Positions 7,572-8,199 of a DNA stretch of 8,199 nucleotides are shown piece after piece (the stretch's first letter is position 1; each line of letters starts with the position of its first letter). Location of the stretch: assembly GCA_017391435.1 (NCBI GenBank), contig JAFOYS010000314.1:1-8199 (forward strand), written 5' to 3'. The notes below the pieces were generated by a model. The model was not told the DNA's origin and ran no database searches. It saw only the letters and a program-made list of their open reading frames with translations. The position numbers and the translations under genes were made by a program. The DNA comes from Alistipes sp. (GTDB lineage: Bacteria > Bacteroidota > Bacteroidia > Bacteroidales > Rikenellaceae).

Positions 7572-7662
7572 TTTAGTCTTTTTAGTGGAAGGTGGAGGGA
7601 TTGGTTACTTCGCAAACTTTCTTTGCTTCGTTACGCCCATCCCCACTGCTCGCCGCAGGGGC
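7572..7662. repeat. 91-bp direct repeat, copy 2
   Basis: This is the second copy, separated from the first by 26 unrelated bases. The internal hairpin is kept as GCAAA (7612-7616) with TTTGC (7622-7626), having lost one pair. The ends TTTAGTCTTTTTAGTGGAAG and GCTCGCCGCAGGGGC are identical in both copies, while the nine differences fall in the middle. No target-site duplication or transposase is visible. Confidence 0.9.
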
Positions 7663-7677
7663 CCTTACAAGAGCAGA

Positions 7678-7708
7678 TAGACAACAAGTTGTCTACATTT
7701 TGTTTTTT
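7678..7708 (+). terminator. Intrinsic terminator of the receptor gene
   Basis: TAGACAAC (7678-7685) pairs perfectly with GTTGTCTA (7688-7695) across an AA gap, so in RNA the loop would open to at least four bases. It is followed by CA and then TTTTGTTTTTT (7698-7708). It is the first convincing plus-strand terminator after the receptor stop codon, about 220 bases downstream, beyond the two direct repeats. Confidence 0.7.
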
Positions 7709-7754
7709 AGGGTAAGTGTACTTTTGAGAACAAGTTCTCTCGTACTCTTACCCT

Positions 7755-7786
7755 AAAAAAACAAAACAGATGGCAATGCCATCTGT
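7755..7786 (-). terminator. Intrinsic terminator of tRNA-Ser
   Basis: On the minus strand ACAGATGGC (7786-7778) pairs perfectly with GCCATCTGT (7774-7766) around an ATT loop, followed by TTTGTTTTTTT (7765-7755). The hairpin begins 9 bases after the tRNA 3' end, a standard position for a tRNA terminator. Confidence 0.85.
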
Positions 7787-7795
7787 CTGCTCTTG

Positions 7796-7883
7796 CGGAA
7801 AGGAGGGGATTCGAACCCCTGAAACGCTTTTGACGTTTACTCGCTTTCCAGGCGGGCCAGTTCAACCACTCCTGCACCTTTCC
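7796..7883 (-). tRNA. tRNA-Ser (anticodon GGA)
   Basis: This 88-nt class II tRNA has acceptor stem GGAAAGG (7883-7877) pairing with CCTTTCC (7803-7797) and discriminator G at 7796. The anticodon loop is CTGGAAA with anticodon GGA, reading UCC and UCU. The long variable arm AAACG/CGTTT is diagnostic of serine, and the T-arm is AGGGG-TTCGAAT-CCCCT. The 3' CCA is not encoded (next bases are CAA), so it must be added after transcription. The layout closely follows bacterial tRNA-Ser(GGA). Confidence 0.97.
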
Positions 7884-7894
7884 TTTTCGGTCGG

Positions 7895-7925
7895 CAAAGA
7901 TAGTCTACATTTTTGACAAATACAA
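7895..7925 (-). promoter_or_regulatory. Predicted tRNA-Ser promoter
   Basis: On the minus strand TATCTTTG (7902-7895) matches the TAnnTTTG -7 consensus, 11 bases before the tRNA 5' end. A TTG (7925-7923) lies 20 bases further upstream and could act as the -33 element; a fuller TTTG (7920-7917) is only 14 bases away, which is short for this promoter class. Confidence 0.5.
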
Positions 7926-7965
7926 CATTTTACCCCTTTTTAGAGGGGCTTTGAACAAAAATTAT

Positions 7966-7973
7966 TACCTTTG
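7966..7973 (+). promoter_or_regulatory. Predicted promoter of the EamA transporter gene
   Basis: TACCTTTG matches TAnnTTTG and lies 22 bases before the ATG at 7996. A TTTG at 7950-7953 is only 12 bases upstream, too close for a usual -33 element. It is divergent from the tRNA-Ser promoter. Confidence 0.5.
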
Positions 7974-7995
7974 CAAAACTATAATTTTGGTGGTT

Positions 7996-8199
7996 ATGTT
8001 AGGGCAGAATTCTCTATTTGGACATATAGCCTGTTTTACGGCTTATCTGATATTTGGACTCAATATTGTGGTGTGTAAAGATTTGACAAGTAGTGGGACA
8101 ATATCTCCTATAGCACTCTTTACACTCCGCTCGCTTGGAGCTGGTGCGTTGTTTTGGATAATATCTCTATTTATGCCTAAGCAGAGGGTCGAAAAGAGC
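7996..8199 (+). CDS. EamA/DMT-family transporter, N-terminal part (cut by window end)
   Basis: From the ATG at 7996 the frame stays open to the last base (68 residues). Two hydrophobic helices are visible (about 8-26 and 39-60). GHIACFTAYLIFGLNIVVCK (9-28) and SPIALFTLRSLGAGALFW (37-54) are typical of the first two helices of an EamA-domain permease, which usually has ten helices in about 290-300 residues. The start is supported by the -7 element 22 bases upstream and by the hydrophobic N-terminus. EamA proteins export or import many metabolites; the bacterial riboflavin importer RibN belongs to this superfamily, but nothing visible here assigns a substrate. Confidence 0.8.
   Translation, partial: MLGQNSLFGHIACFTAYLIFGLNIVVCKDLTSSGTISPIALFTLRSLGAGALFWIISLFMPKQRVEKS

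Larger units (their letters stand above)
7668..7795. repeat. 128-bp inverted repeat made of two opposed terminators
   Basis: The left arm (7668-7731) and the reverse complement of the right arm (7734-7795) share the same order: CAAGAGCAGA, a small hairpin, TTTTG plus a T-run, AGGGTAAG, GTAC, GAGAAC. A two-base AA centre joins them. The outer arms alone pair for 10 bp (7668-7677 with 7786-7795). In a single strand the element could fold as a four-way junction: outer stem, hairpin 7678-7695, long stem 7698-7766, hairpin 7767-7785. It abuts the 3' end of the tRNA-Ser gene with no spacer. Confidence 0.9.

Noticed and set aside
7455..7662. Possible CRISPR array
   Set aside because: There are only two copies, the repeat unit is 91 bp, the spacer is 26 bp, the copies differ at nine positions, and no cas gene is present.
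7588..7662. Loose resemblance between the 91-bp repeat (GGAAGGTGGAGGGATT) and the antisense 3' half of tRNA-Ser (GGAAAGGAGGGGATT), suggesting a tRNA-derived repeat
   Set aside because: The match needs gaps and fades after about 15 bases; no cloverleaf can be drawn, so chance is the simpler explanation.
7423..7680. 85-residue plus-strand open frame with a repeated peptide (VFLVEG, GIGYFAN, ARRRG)
   Set aside because: Most of it is simply the two 91-bp repeats, whose offset of 117 is a multiple of three, so the frame is kept by chance. It overlaps the receptor end out of frame and has no promoter or family resemblance.
7796..7815. tRNA-Ser 3' end as an integration (att) site
   Set aside because: No integrase gene and no duplicated tRNA 3' segment are seen in the window; the adjacent sequence is explained by the tRNA terminator.

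Overview
The window looks like chromosomal DNA from a member of the Bacteroidota, most likely order Bacteroidales. The evidence is five TAnnTTTG-type -7 promoter elements in front of genes, no Shine-Dalgarno sequences, A/T-rich gene starts, a large TonB-dependent receptor with an N-terminal carboxypeptidase-regulatory-like domain, and protein sequences typical of gut Bacteroidales. The genus cannot be fixed from the sequence alone; an Alistipes/Rikenellaceae-like origin is only a guess.

Layout. At 1-95 lie the tail of a plus-strand gene and a strong hairpin terminator. panB (96-911, minus; pantothenate synthesis) is transcribed divergently from a plus-strand pair at 986-2914: a ribokinase (rbsK) and, 18 bases downstream, a 10-TM GRP/DMT-family sugar permease. 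Together these two look like a ribose uptake and phosphorylation unit. The 2915-3340 gap holds two hairpins and a small minus-strand gene for an exported Cys-containing peptide that appears frameshifted. tatC (3341-4120, minus; core of the twin-arginine translocase) follows.

The centre of interest is 4120-7459. Between divergent promoters lies a textbook FMN riboswitch (4178-4294), followed by an intrinsic terminator that ends 5 bases before the start of a 1024-residue Oar-like TonB-dependent outer-membrane receptor. A 7-base segment inside the aptamer is perfectly complementary to the base of the terminator and supplies an obvious antiterminator. The receptor is therefore predicted to be switched off by FMN, which makes it a candidate outer-membrane importer of riboflavin or another flavin.

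Downstream (7455-7795) there is no credible gene. There are two 91-bp direct repeats (90% identical, the first starting at the receptor stop codon). They are followed by a 128-bp inverted repeat that contains two back-to-back intrinsic terminators, one for the receptor and one for the convergent tRNA-Ser(GGA) at 7796-7883. The hairpin stems in the two arms differ in sequence yet stay fully paired. The window ends inside an EamA/DMT-family transporter gene (7996 onward, plus) with its own promoter.
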